Shown in pieces: positions 47,033 to 61,156 of a stretch of DNA of 64,000 nt. Each line of letters opens with the position of its first letter. Positions within the stretch are counted from its first letter, which is position 1. The stretch spans positions 62,001 through 126,000 of the forward strand of contig BPQB01000047.1 in NCBI GenBank assembly GCA_019973155.2, read 5' to 3'. The position numbers were made by a program, and so were the translations under genes. Under the pieces are notes generated by a model. That model was not told where the DNA came from. It saw only the letters and a list, made by a program, of their open reading frames with translations, and did not search any database. The stretch comes from Phanerochaete sordida. Lineage: Eukaryota; Basidiomycota; Agaricomycetes; Polyporales; Phanerochaetaceae.

Positions 47033-49288
47033 GGCTGATTAAGGAGTGTGGTTCGGTAGAAAACGAGTGTGGGGCCGCGGCGGCGAGAGGCGAGGAGCGA
47101 AGAGCGAGAAGCGGAGGGACGTAGCGAGGAAATACGCTGGCGAGCCTCGTCGCGCGCGACGCGCTTTTAAAGCTCCACCACCGCCTGCGTTCGGTGAAAG
47201 CGCGAACCGGTAACCAAGTAGGGATGCCTCCGAAATCGTGACAGGACGGACCAGGCAGGAACACACGGACGGGCGTTCGCCCGCGGGAGATGGTTCCTCA
47301 AGAAATACAGTGTCAGCGGATGACAGGTCGAGAGCATGGAAAATGTTGGCAAGATGCGACGAGATGGCCCAGCCGGGCTGCTCGTCGCTGCAATGCGTCG
47401 TGGCCATCGCAATCCAGAGGTCGTGGACAAGGCCATCTGTTTGGGGCTGACAGCGTCACGGCATGCGCGCTCAAGTGGTGGTCCAGAGTCAAGCGCGCCC
47501 AGATGACTACGATTGTTTTCAGCGCCACGAAAAATGCTGAGACCAAACGGGGTATGTCTGGACACTGACAACTGCCAGCGAGATGTGAGAATCAATCTCC
47601 GCCTGTTCCCAACAATATGAGGCAGGCATAAGAATCACCTTTTCGCGTCACTAGGACACCGAGTTGAGAACAAGCGAAGACCACTGCAAGGACGTACGGA
47701 GCCGTTGATAAAGCTGAGGATCTTCGACAGCTCTGGGAGACCGCGGGGCCCACGAGAGAGAGATAACGGAGCTTCATGGACTTTCCCTCGCTAAAACCAT
47801 GAACCTAATCAGCAGAAGGACGGAGGGCCGAGCAAAGCTAGCATGTTCAGCGCACCGTTACGTGACCATGGGCTTCTGAGCAGAAGCTCCTTGTCTGACA
47901 ATCGACGTCCGGAGCGAAGAGAATCTAGCTCATGCTCGACGACGGTCGGTTCCAGAGCTATGACCGACTTCCGGGCTGCAAATATTTCACGTCGGTCGCA
48001 TATACAATGTTCTCTGCTAACCTGCTCTAATAAGAGTGATCAATTTGCAGGCAGCATGTCGAGAGCTCTGCCACTCACCACAAAGGCTATTGGCATATTT
48101 TAGGCATGTCTCGGAGCATTGGACTGGACAGGATACATTTGCCGTCACGTATCAGTGATGGATAATGAGTGCGTACCAAACCATAGCTTTTACAGGAAGC
48201 CTCGCGGTAACCTTCTGTTCAGTTTAACAGAGTCCCGAGCTCAATCGTGGGAGAGTTGAAGGTCTCGACGTCGCGTACCCGAACGTAGCATTCGGAAGTA
48301 TAGAAGCCCTGCCCAACAGCTGGCGACGCATCGCAGAAGGTCGAAAGGCGAGTTTCTTCGTGCGTGGCATGGCAGATCCCTGTTGCGTTAAGATATCAGT
48401 TGCCAAACATGTTCAGCTCGTAGGCCCAGGCATACTCTAGATGCGCGGAAGGTTTAGAATACTGTCAATAAAATCGGGTATGGTGCGCAGAGGCCGGTCC
48501 AGCCCAGGGTGACACACGCCTTCTCGCCGTGCCACGACCTAGCAAAGATGAACGCCACTGCTTCGCGGCACGGGCGGAACAGGCTCAGCCGGCCATGGTC
48601 GATAGGCATTACCAGATGCAGAACAAGTAGTCGGGGACCTGCTGTACTGAAAGAAGGTTCGCGGGCGTGATGAGGGGAGCGAGGCCATGTTACAACTCAG
48701 GAAAGCTATCAAGCCTGAGGCCTGTTGAGTCTACTCTGTGATGCATGTTCGTTACAAAATCGCAGACGGCGACGGGTAAGTTGGCACGTACCGCCGCGGC
48801 AGCCAGAGCTATTTAGCCTCCCTGCTCTGCTGTCGGTAGGATCAAGACTGTGCCGGTCTGTGCTATGGAAGGGGGCAGGAGTTGACCTCAGGCTTGAAGC
48901 TTGAACGTTCAAGTTGCTGGCGCATATTTAGAGCCAAATTACCTGCGCAACCTACTCGACTTTCCCAAAATTATCGCAAGATAGCATATTCACTGTATTT
49001 CCAGTGTTTTGGACCGAGAGTGAAAGACTGCGATGAAGGCAGAACATGACGGGACGAGACAAGCTCGCGATATTTCCCTTCCGGGATGCGAGCTTCGTGG
49101 CGTAGCCGCCCAGGCGCATCAATTGATGCGCGTTTCGACAGCAAAGGCGACTTGTTCCCACGGATTTTGACGTCATCCCACGCCGGGGCAGCCGCGAGCC
49201 CGCCGCGACGCCGCGTGCACTCTGCTCGACCCTGCACTTGGTCAACACCCTACTCTTGTGACCTACTCCTATCAGCACACCACTCGCC
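47033..49288. other. Intergenic, small secreted protein / UPF0014 gene
   Basis: About 2.25 kb between divergent genes. A TTTAAAAG element on the minus strand near 47163-47170 may serve the secreted protein gene. Open frames here lack family motifs. No gene is called. Confidence 0.4.
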
Positions 49289-50849
49289 ATGGACGCTCCG
49301 GGCGGCGACCAAGGAACTGCAGACCTGACCTGGGAGAACGTCGGGCTCGCTTTCAGCTTCATCATCTTCGACGCAGCAATCTCGCGGATATTGAAGCTCG
49401 GCGTCGGGACGTCGCTCGTGACAGCCGCCGTGCGATGTGTGATACAGCTCACGCTCGTGTCGCTTGTTCTGCAAAAGGTCTTCGAAGCGAAGAATCCATG
49501 GGGCGTCGCAGGGATAGCTTGTGAGTGTTGGTGCCCTGTGGTGTGAGACACAGACTGAGGTTCGCGCCGTGCCTTTCCAGTTCTGCTGAATCTCATGGGA
49601 ACCATTGAAACCGGTACGTCTGAACCTCTACCTATCTAGTGTCTCTGACGGTAGTCGGTAGTCGTAAACAAGGCGAAACGAAGATACGAACACATGGTAC
49701 GCTCCCTGCCACAGTCCTGTGCGTGCACTATGCTCACAGCTACGCTAGTTCCCGTCTGTCCTCTTCGCCATGCTTTTTTCGACCATCCCCGTCTCTATCA
49801 TTGGCATTCGTTTTGCCATGTCCGTGGACCCCTTCTGGAAACCCGAGCAGTACAGTGCGTACCTCCCGCACTCCGTCGAGGCTTCGCGCTGACCCCGTGT
49901 CTCTCCGCAGTACCCGTCGTCGGAATGCTCTGCGGCGCAACGATTTCTGGCATCGTGGTCGCGTGCAACTACGTGTTGAAAGAGCTCTAGTATGTGCATG
50001 CCTGTCCTTCGCACCAGTCCACCGCTCACCTGATCTCAGCGAGAACCGGGACAAGATCGAAACGTACCTCGCGTTTGGCGCGTCGCGCTTTGAGGCATGC
50101 AAGCCCATCGCAACCGACGCTCTGCGTCTGGCTTTGACTCCGAACATCAACCAGATGAGGTGCGTTCAATCAATGCTAGTACCCAAGCCACATATCGGAG
50201 CGGGTTTCGCTCAAACGCGGCGTATACCGGTGTCTCGCCGACTAAGCCAAGCGCGACGGCAGCTGGTCCGCATTGCCCAGCTGGAATCAGCTGGAGAGTC
50301 TGGCGTATGTTATGCTACGCTAGAAGACGTGGTCCTGCTCCGCTGCTCGCGGGGCACCCCTGGCTAGCGCACTCTATCCACTTCATTCTGCCGTCCACGA
50401 CGGCTGTCTTTATCCCTGCTTGAAATCATATTTCGCGCCGTGCCTTCGCCTCGTCCCTCGCTTTTCGCTTATATCTGACTTCTCCCTCTCCCAGCGTCCT
50501 CGGCATCATCGCGATCCCGGGCATGATGACGGGCGCGATCCTCGGCGGGTCGAGCGTGCAGCAGGCGGCGCGGCTGCAGATGGTGATCATGTTCATGATC
50601 TCGAGCTGCACCGCGCTCGCGTCGATCGTGACGACGGTGCTCGCGCTCAGCGTCGTCGTCGACGCCGAGCACCGCATCCGCACGGACAAGATCGACGGAC
50701 GCCCGCACGCCGTGTGGCGCGCGCGCGACCGCGCCTTCGCGTGGCTCGCGGCGGGCCTCAAGGCGCTGTGGCTCAAGGTCACGCTGCCGATACGCAAGCG
50801 GACGAAGTCGCGCGACGAGGGCGAGGAGCAGGAGAGGTTGCTTGGGTAG
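49289..50849 (+). CDS. UPF0014 (FetB/ALS3-type) membrane protein
   Basis: Seven exons: 49289-49520, 49581-49613, 49662-49696, 49749-49854, 49911-49989, 50040-50159, 50495-50849. All splices are GT-AG, in frame, and give 319 residues. Multiple membrane helices cover most of the protein. Family blocks include TSLVTAAVRCVIQLTLVSLV, LFSTIPVSIIGIRFAMS, VVGMLCGATISGIVVACNYV, then YLAFGASRFEACKPIATDAL, LTPNINQMSVLGIIAIPGMM, and TGAILGGSSVQQAARLQMVI. The first ATG is used. In bacteria FetB is the permease partner of the ATPase FetA (metal homeostasis); in plants ALS3/STAR2 works with STAR1. No ATPase partner is seen in this window. The C-terminus is basic and then acidic (KRTKSRDEGEEQERLLG), cytosolic by expectation. 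Intron 6 is unusually long here (335 bp). Confidence 0.9.
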
Positions 50850-51007
50850 GAAACTGTTGTGGCTCAAATTCTTTGGCTTCGACTCCATGTATGCGTCTCA
50901 TTGCTTTGTATTGTTTGTTGCATCCGAGTCTCCCTGCACGACGAGCTGGAAAGAATCCGAATTCTTTAGACCGGAACCGCATAAATTACACTGTGCATGC
51001 AAGACAT

Positions 51008-52219
51008 CTAGCTCGTCATGTCGCTGACGCACTCCCAGACGCTCTTCAGGTTCTCCTTCCAGAGTGTGACCTTGCCGTCGCCGCAGCTGACCGCGAGGAT
51101 GTTGCCCGCGAGCGACCACGAGACGCGCCAGACGACGTCAGGGAAGCGTCCCGGGGTCGCAGCCGCACCACCGGCGGCGCCCGCGGCGCTCGGGTCGAGC
51201 GCGGTCTTGGTCCACGGCGCGGTCGGCGCGTCCTTGGTCCACACGAGCACGGTGCGGTCCTGGGAGGCGGTCGCGATGTAGGAGCGGGGGAGCCCGATGT
51301 TCGGCGCCCAGGCGACGTCGCGGACCCAGTCGGTGTGGCCCTCGAGGACCTCCTCCTCGGCCCACGCCTGCGTGTCCTCGCGGAAGGCCCAGATCTTGAC
51401 GAGGTTGTCGCAGCCTGCGCTCGCGAAGCGCTTCACGCCCTGCGCGGGCGTGCCCTCGGCGGGCTGCGGCGCGATGAGCGAGCCGGGCTGCACGGCGGGC
51501 GCCCACGATACCGCGTTGCAGCCGATCGCGTGCCCGATGAACATGTCTGCGCCCCACTGGCCGTCGTCTGCGGGGGTGTCAGCGGCGCTGCGTCAGGCAC
51601 CAGTGGAACGTCACGTACTCTTGAAGGACAGGACAGAGATCTTGCCGTCCGAGGACGCGCACGCGAGGATTGCGCCGAGCTCATGTGGTGCCCACGACAC
51701 CGAGTTCACTGTGGGACTGTGAGCCATCGTCGTTGCGCTGCGAGAACCGCAGCCACGCACCAGAAGCGTCATGCAGCGTATGCTCCTTGATCTTCGCCCA
51801 TCCTCCACCCGCCTGTGCCGCCTGCTCCTTCCAGATGATGACCTTGCCGTCGTACGAGCACGACGCAAGAATGTGGCCGTATTTCGGGTGGGCCCATGCA
51901 ACCTGCCAGACGGGGCCCGTGTGTCCTTTGAGCGTGTGCCCGCCTGCGCGCTGGGTCTCCCCATCGACAACGTCGAACACCTTGACTGTGCGGTCGGACG
52001 AGCACGTCGCGAGCCGCTTGCCGTAGTAGTCTAGTTGCGCGTCATGCTGAAGAGGGTGTAAGTAACACTTCGCCTTATGCTCTAAGGCACTGACAATCAT
52101 GTCCTCATGGGCGGTTTCGATGGGTATTGGGTCCGTAGCCGACTGCAGACGAACATCAGTAACGTTTTGACAACGCGTACAGAGCATACACGCACAGCTG
52201 TCCCATTCTGAACTGCCAT
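51008..52219 (-). CDS. SEC13: SEC13, COPII coat / nuclear pore WD-repeat protein
   Basis: A multi-exon gene. Exon 1 is a 24 bp exon (52219-52196, MAVQNGTA), exon 2 is 48 bp (52142-52095), and exon 3 begins at 52046 with [22 protein letters not shown] repeats follow: [99 protein letters not shown] and [20 protein letters not shown], ending [13 protein letters not shown]. Sec13 is a six-bladed propeller that pairs with Sec31 in COPII vesicle coats and with Nup145C/Nup96 in the nuclear pore. It converges with the UPF0014 gene (158 bp between stops). Confidence 0.95.
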
Positions 52220-52672
52220 TTTGAGGCCTTTCGAAGGGTAAATGTAGAGAAGGAGTGAAGGTGGACGTGCAGGTTAGAGTCGCGACGTGGTCAGGCGTCA
52301 CCGGTTCGGCTGCCGTCGTGAACCGCTCCGATCAGTCGAACCGATCCACCTCTGCGCACCATCTCCTCGAGGACCGACATCACAAACTGTCTACGCATCC
52401 GCAGACCAAGCAGTTGCGTACGCAGGCACAAAGGAAGTCGAGTAATAACAGTTCCATTTCCAGTCTTCCAAGATACATACAGAACGGCTGTACCGCCGAC
52501 GTCAAGAAATAATACTACACCATAGGACGTACACATTAACGGGAACACCGTCCTCCGCCACACTACTATGTGAATAACGAAGCTCTCACTCGCGCCGCTT
52601 CCTACTCATACACACCTCTCCACCTCTGCCGATGCACGCCAACGCCAGTGCCAATCACCCCCGCAACCCCGC
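52220..52672. other. Intergenic SEC13 / FHA gene
   Basis: About 450 bp holding the SEC13 promoter and the 3' UTR of the FHA gene. Nothing else was seen. Confidence 0.4.
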
Positions 52673-54974
52673 CTAGTAGTAGGCAAGCGCCGACCACGTC
52701 GCGACCGCACCGACCGCGGCGATAGCGGTGGTCTTCGCGACAGTGACCGCGATGCGCCGCGCGACGTCGACGGTGCGAGCACGCTTGCGCGGGGGCGAGG
52801 CGAGGCGGTCGAAGAGGGCGTGGCAGGCGGGCGCCCGGCCGACGGAGGCGAGGTCGGCGCGGAGGACAGTGGCGTCGAGCACGTCGGCGATCTCGGCGGA
52901 GGGGGCCTCGGGGGCGTCGCCGCCCTCGTCATCGAGCGCGTTGCGCTTGCGCTTGAGCGCGTTGAACGTCGCGGCGGGGCTCTGCGCGCCGTGAATGCCG
53001 CGCTGGTGCTCAGCCGCGTGTATGCGTACCTGGGTGTCGACTTCCATGTTATCTTCGTCTGCTGTGAAATCAGGGGCGGGAGCCACTGCGTGCGCGAGAG
53101 CGGCGGTCGCAGCAGCTTCGGCTTCAGCGCGGAGAGCGCGGATGGCGTCGAGCTCGCGAGTCATGTCGGCCTCCGCCTTCTTGCGAAGTTCGTCGAGGGC
53201 TAGGGACCACGAGTGTTCACCCTCGTCAGCGACAGAACATATGGAACGGTGCTTACACTGGAGCATTTCCTTGAGGCTCTTCACCATGGGCGCAACGTCT
53301 TCCTTTGCGGCTGCCTCGTGCTCCTGTGGAGCGATTGACTCTTCAGAATGCGCTGGCTCAGCCTCGACATCGCTTGCAGGCTCCGCGCTGCCCGCCTTTG
53401 ACGACCCCAGCATGCGCTGCTCGAGTTCCGCAAGGCGGTCCTTGAGGCGTTCTACGCGGGTGTCGAACGGCTGCTGTTCCCGCGCCGGCAGCGGCGACGC
53501 CCCGCGGCTCGACGCCGTTGCGAACCTCCAGGGGATGCTGCTGAAATCGAGGATGGCCTCCATGGGGTCTAGAAGCGGAGTGGCATAGCCTTCGGGGGAA
53601 TTGAACTCGACGAACTCGGACTCCGATGCTGCCGGCGCGAACTCGAGCGGCTCAGGAGCGCGCTGCGGCGCGGGCGTGGCGTACAGGTCGCTGTCGCTGT
53701 CGTCGCTCTCGACCTGATGCTCCGGGAAGTCCACCAGGGCGGCCATCTCGAGCGCGTGCTCCGGCTCAGGCGTGCACAGGCGCGAGGATGCAGCAAGGAT
53801 GGGCAGGAGGCCGTCAAAGCCGTGAACGACCTCGATGTCGCCCGGCACGGCTTTGCTCGGGTACTCCGATGGCGCATCGCTCTCGAGGTCCATGTCCTCG
53901 CCGGGTGACGCCGCTCGCGAGGGCTGCTGGTCCGCCTGCTCGCGCTGCACATCCTCGCGGGACATCTCGACGATAGACGGGGAGCGCGACACGGAAGAGA
54001 CGGAGATGGGCGAGAGACGGCTGGAGCCATGCCCGGTGGTGACCTCCTCGAAGGATCCAATGGACCCGACACGGGGAAGGATCCTGCGCAGGAGGCTGAG
54101 GCGACCGGGCGCATTCGGGACCATCTGCGTGTGGTGAGCGTGGCGTGTATGGAAGACATGGTGCATCTGGTGCGCCTGCGAAGCACGAGGCCCGAAGGCG
54201 AATGTGAACGGCGCACACGGACGCGCGGCCTGCGACGGTGCCGAAATCTCCTCGACCTCCTCGCTCTCCGACGAGTCAGAGCTGGACGATGTCATCGCGG
54301 GCGTGTAGATGCCGTAACGCCCAGAGGACGTGTGAAGGGCGGCTGTCGGCGCAGCAGGGGTGGTGGGGGCTTGGCTTGAGGTCGATTCGGAGGAGGGCGA
54401 CGCAGGGGCACCGAAGAGCAGACGGACTTTGGCGATTATGGGACGTACGATGCTGTCCTCCCGCCCCACAACCTTGCCAAAGGTGATGGTGTCGCCGTCA
54501 GCGAGCACGCTCGGGGTGTCTGCTTTGATCATGGTGGACGCTTTCTCGCCGGGTCTCAGGATATGAGTGCCGTGGTGGGAAGACAAGTCTGAGAGGTACA
54601 CCTGCAGGTACTTTAGGTACCCAAACTCGTGTTAACGGCGTGCTCAACGTACGTTTCCATACTGCGTGAACATGATCCTCGCATGCCTGCGGCTTATCAC
54701 CGGACATCTGAAGAGTGCTCGGTCTGTCTCGTCAGCTTGGGGCTTTGTTGACACGCTGGATCTGCGGCCGATGAGGATGATGTCTGTGTCTTGCTTGTAG
54801 AATGTCAGGACTTGTGGGGGCTCGTCGCCGTACTTCTCGACGCTCAGGGCGATGCCTGCCAGATACCACGAGCACGGGACGTATTATGTGTTGTGTGCTA
54901 CGAGAATGCCTCATATACTTGCCTGTGATGTCTCTTGGCGGCGAGTTGCGCATCGTTGACGTCGTCGAGGCCAT
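52673..54974 (-). CDS. FHA-domain protein with C-terminal hydrophobic anchor
   Basis: Three or more exons. Exon 1 (54974-54923, MASTTSTMRNSPPRDIT) joins exon 2 at 54855 across a 67 bp intron with a GC donor (GCAAGT...CAG). Exon 2 and the start of the large exon form the FHA domain: QDTDIILIGRRSS, FRCPVISRRHARIMF, then VYLSDLSSHHGTHI. The rest is long, acidic and low in complexity. Near the C-terminus lie coiled-coil-like LKDRLAELEQRML and KRKRNALDDEGGDAPEAP. The final residues after KRARTVDVARRIAVTV form a hydrophobic segment (TTAIAAVGAVATWSALAYY), which could be a tail anchor. FHA domains bind phosphothreonine, so a signalling or organelle-tethering adaptor is likely. Similar tail-anchored FHA proteins exist in fungi, but I cannot name an orthologue. 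Confidence 0.82.
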
Positions 54975-55249
54975 GGTCGTCGTCGTCGAGGTCAAAGAAA
55001 GGAGTCGTCCTCGCCCGGATGGACGGGACCGATACAGATCACGTGACTCGTATCTCCCCCTAATTAAGGCTGGGCTCTCGGAGTCACAGGCGACGGCCCG
55101 CAACGACAGCATGCTGTGTTTGGGATACTCCATTTGTTTCGACTCGCAGCTTATATGTACATGCATGGTGGACTGGATGTGATTTCGGACTGAGAAATGA
55201 GGTATATGCGTCAAGGTACAGGTCAAGAGTGCGATGTGTATTTGCCGCC

Positions 55250-55922
55250 CTATGTCATCTCAGTCGGGGGCTCGTCCATGCCAACAATGGCATCGAACGC
55301 TTTGTTCAGAACCTTCGCGCCGTCGGTAGCGACGGGGACGAAGGCGGTCGCTGACGAGTCGGATGCCGCGGCTCCTTCAGGGTCAACGAGATATTGCACA
55401 GCATCGCTGGAGGGAAACACGTCAGGAATCAGGAACCGCATGCTACAAGCACTGTACTCACCCAGTTTGGTGGGCAGCCACGGATGACAGCGTAGCAGGC
55501 GGCACGAAGTCGTGCACGGCGACAGCGATCGCGGATGCGAGATCCTTGGAGGGCATGCCCAACGCCGACGCGAGCTCGTTGATCCTCTCCTCGACCGTGA
55601 GGTCGCCTCTGCTCCCTGGCGTGGGCGTCACGTCCGCCATGCTCACGCCGCTTGCGCCCCCGTCGTTGCCACGCATCGCTGGCGGCTGCTTGCCGAGCAT
55701 GAGATTCCACCACGATCCCGCCTCCGCCTTCCAGACCGTCAACCTCCACGCGTAGAACGCGAGCACGAGCGCGGCAAAGAGCGCCATGTAGTAGTTGAAG
55801 CGTGCCATCGGTACTCTTGAGAGAGGCAGCGGAACGTCTGTGCGGATGCCTTTGCGGTCGCGCGGAGGTGGCAGGTCTTCCTTCCCCCGCACCACGGTTT
55901 CGTTACGGATGGCTTCCGACAT
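55250..55922 (-). CDS. Small single-pass membrane protein, uncharacterised
   Basis: Two exons, 55922-55462 and 55406-55250, with a 55 bp GT-AG intron; 205 residues. A charged N-terminus (MSEAIRNETVVRGKEDLPPP) is followed by one hydrophobic helix (YYMALFAALVLAFYAWRL) at about residues 45-62. Next is a short helix (SWWNLMLG), a Gly/Pro linker, then LTVEERINELASALGMPSKD, a plausible amphipathic helix. The C-terminus is acidic (FDAIVGMDEPPTEMT). There is no cleavable signal, so a type II or III membrane protein is likely. Function is not recognised. Its position next to SEC13 and the FHA gene suggests a conserved gene rather than an accessory one. Confidence 0.75.
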
Positions 55923-56921
55923 TGTTGAAGAGATTCTGTAGATTTGAGAGGGAAAAGAAGGGCGTCGAGTGCTAAAGTTGAGACTTTCGTGGTGCTCCTC
56001 GTCGAGAAAGAGGTCCAGAGTTATAAGGGCGCAGGCGAGCTCGCATCGTGGAGAGTGTCAGGAGTAACGAGAGGAGGAGCGTATGACGTCACCCCGTCCC
56101 TCAACCTGACGGTGACTACGTCACCGGGGCGCGCGCCCTGGTCCCTTTTTTGGTGAGTGCGCCTTTGGCTGCTTTCTCGTCCATCCATCCTATGAGCTAC
56201 CACAGATCAGCTCAAAAAAATAGATCGAGATAAAAAGAGCGGCGCGTGAAGTGGTATCCTAAATTCTACGAAGAGCGAGCAGGAATTCAGGGCTATCCCG
56301 GGTCCTAGCGACATATGCGATCCGCTGTTTCAAGACAGTGCGACTGCAAAAGAGGAAAATGCACGGTTGCAGCAATGGTTATCTCTCCAAGTTATCTAAG
56401 TAGAGTGGTGCCTGTATATTGTAAAGTTTGAGTTTTGTCCGCTGGGACACAGGACGGTGAGACGTCTGCCACGTGGAGTGCGCGCCACAAAGCTACCGGC
56501 AGCCGGCTTCGCTTCCGGCTTCCTTTCGCCGTCCACAACTTCGGTGTCTTTCACTGGCAGACTGAGACGGCCAGATATCCTTGCCGCGTCCTCTAGTTTC
56601 AAACCCGATAGACGTCCCCAGTAGTTTGGCCAAATCGTTACCAGTAGAAGCTAGGCGGAGCGATCCAAATTGTAGACGTTGGCGCGCTTTGTATTCGCTT
56701 TGCGCTGCGTGGAGTGACGCCGGTGAGTGAGCAGCAAGAAACACGCTGACCACCAGGGGGCAGGATTTGTGGCACACTCAAGGTTTGGGCCAGTAATACA
56801 CGTGTATTTGCTTCAAAAGCGGTATTGAGACAAAGCGAGCAGTTTCTACATCTGAACCTTCTGGGGTTAAGTCTAAGCTTAGCTGCCTGTGCCGGGGAGA
56901 GAACCGGGTTGTGGTGGCTAT
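55923..56921. other. Intergenic upstream of small membrane protein
   Basis: About 1 kb before the 3' end of lignin peroxidase 2. An A-rich run (CTCAAAAAAATAG) lies near 56211. No gene was recognised. Confidence 0.4.
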
Positions 56922-58464
<1,543 letters not shown>

Positions 58465-58538
58465 GTCTGAGCTAGGGCGACTGGAGAAGAGTCTGAGAGG
58501 CTGAGAGTGACCTGGAGATGTCAGGTTTCTCTGGACGC

Positions 58539-58546
58539 CTTTTATA
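58539..58546 (-). promoter_or_regulatory. TATA box of lignin peroxidase 2
   Basis: TATAAAAG on the minus strand, 75-82 bp upstream of the ATG, matching the spacing at lignin peroxidase 1. Confidence 0.65.
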
Positions 58547-61156
58547 CCCGGCAGGCCCTCGATGACGAGTATCAAACGGCCGGCTTGCTTGCTGCCTATC
58601 CTTTGCCGCAGGCAGGCAATCCGCTCGCCGTGAGCGGGTCCGTGGACGCATTCCGCGCCCGTAACGGCTAGTTCAGCCTGTCATTCCGCCGCGGAAGATG
58701 CTTGCCCGTGAATTTCCCTCAGGATCGCGTTCGCAACCTCGTGCAACGCGGCCGACGATGGGAGAAAACCAGACGGAACGACGTTGAGCACAAGGTCGTC
58801 TGCCCAAGTTCCCAGTCGCGCCTGCAGGACCGTCAGTGGTCCTGCCCACACAAAGCAAGGACAACATCTGCCGCACCTAGTCCATGGCTATGTCTTCGTC
58901 GCTCATTGGCCGCGAAGCCCCCGTGCATCTGAGCTGCCTCTGGTTCGCGCCTTGAGAGGCTTTGATAACGTCCAAAGAACTGGTTTCAGTGAGCGGCGGC
59001 GACCTCGGGAAGGAATGTGTTCGCGTACCAAAGACTGGGGTTTACCGCCAGCGTCAGTCGTGAGCGACAGTAGTGAATGCCTATACGAATAATCTGCCGC
59101 TGTCTTTATGGAGAAGGCTAAAGGCAGCAAAGGTGAGTATCCTTCGCTTGCGTATGGTGGCTAGGGGCTAGCTGTATGAGCATGGCTCAGCGGACTACAC
59201 TTTCCAGTGTTATTTATGGACTTACACGCAAGGAACGCTGTTCTCCCGCGCCCCATATTCCAATGGGGAAAGTGCTGTGGAACAATGTGAGCATGAGAAA
59301 GCCCGCTCCGCAGGATATGTGCTGTAAGAAATTTATCATGTCAAACATCAGGCCCAATATCCCTTCCGGTGGCACAGTCTCTTTACGACCCGATTCTTGT
59401 GTTGATTTCGCAGGCACAGCCTGCCTCAAGATGCTGCTGCTAGTCGCTAGTGTGCTGGATGGTTCTGCTTAGAGACAGCCAAGACCGAGATAGTCAAACG
59501 AAGCCGGCTTACGTTGGACGGGGAACAGTCGATGAGATATCGTTGCACGCCCGTGTTATGTCTGGAGGAAGCGAGACGAACTTGGCCTCAACAGTGCACA
59601 TTCCGGTTGCGGCGACGCATATCTCTGGCACTGCCACTTGCGAGAGCGACATCCCGACGGTGCCGACGACTTTTTGATCTAATATTAGCGCATACATCCA
59701 CATTAACATCTGATCCAGTGAGTCGTGCTTCCACGAGCGAGGGAATCTTGACACGCGTACTGTCTCGGTCCGTTAGCCCTGTTCCAGAGTGCCAAGCCGC
59801 TGTTCACACCACTGTGGGAAGGATGGTCAGGAGCTCCAACGCGACTCGAAAACGTCAGGTACACTTACCTTGACGATGGCTAACCCGGTGCCCTATCGGA
59901 CGCCTGGTATTACTGGGATCAGTAGGGCGCGAGGAAAGAGATTATCAAGCGTACGCACAATCACGAGAGACTACTCGCAGAGCTCCACCACTGCTGCTAC
60001 ATCTCCACTGACGCCAGCTCGACCTCCGCCAATGGCCAGCATCGCAGGACGAACAGACAGAGCGGGAGCCGTGCAATTCATTCGGCCGGGGCACAGGAAT
60101 AGTTCCCTATTCAACGAACTGTTGTCGGTGGCATTTGGGATTGTCGTCGACGGAGTGAGAAGGCAGGCAGCACGCCCAAGGTTCGAGGTGAAGTCTACCG
60201 TTGGGCCTAACAAGCTGTCAGCTGAACACTTGTGTGCCGATGTTGTCGCTGGTAGACGCAATTGCCTCCGACTCGAGCTCACGGCGCAGACATGAGGCGG
60301 CACTGATCCTGATGCAAGACTTTCGGAGAATACTGTCCCTTCCTTGGCATCTTTGCCCTAACATCTTGTTATAATAGCCACAGCAAAGACTAGGGTCGAC
60401 TCACCAAAGTAAACGATGCAAACTGGCACCGAGTGCGGACGCACGGGGCTAGAGTGCACCATATTTTCAGCGATTTCTCCGCCTACTTGTTGCATGAACC
60501 TCTGCGTGAGCACCTTGCACCTTCGTTCACTGATTAGTTGGACACATGAACACGTGCAGACGTCTTCGCTGAAGAGCGGGGGCAAGCATGGCTGGAAGAT
60601 GCGATTCGCCCGAGAAGTACATCGCGAAATAAGCTGAAGCTTGCGTCTCTGTTCAAGTCGCCGCGTTACGGTAGATCGCATAGTCGATGTAGCTGACGTT
60701 CCTAAGTATCAGGATATACGTCGCACCACGCGCAGACGACACGAACGCGAGTGAAGGACATGGTTGAGGAGAAGTTGGTCGCGGGACTGGAGAAAGGCGC
60801 TAGCCTCGTGGCGCCCAAGAGTGCTGGGGTTAGGGCTTATATCGCCGACAAGTCTGTCCAAGTTTCGTCCGATGCAGCGACTGCGAAGGAAGTTCAAAGT
60901 TCGACATGCATGCAACGTATACACTGAAGTCATAAGTTTGCGTGAAAGTGTGCGTACAGACAACATGGAGAATACAACAGTGTCAACACTACGTAGATGC
61001 GAGTCCATGGTGCAGAAGAAAGCGTCTGGAAGATCGTCAAGTGGGTCATCGAGGGGCGTGATACGCAGCACAAGTCCGCAATACCCAAAGTCCAAAGCCA
61101 GAGTCCGATTCTGAGCGCAGTCCGCACAATTGTCATGAGTTTTGGACCGAACGTCT
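58547..61156. other. Intergenic lignin peroxidase 2 / copper radical oxidase
   Basis: About 2.6 kb. It contains the upstream region of lignin peroxidase 2 and the 3' flank of the oxidase. Several open frames exist on both strands (for example 59789-60295 plus and 59971-60303 minus), but the minus-strand ones lack ATG starts and none shows a family motif. No gene, RNA or repeat is called. Confidence 0.4.

Noticed and set aside
59514..60303. Genes on either strand between lignin peroxidase 2 and the oxidase
   Set aside because: The minus-strand frames start at GTG, no motif or signal peptide is seen on either strand, and overlapping frames contradict each other.
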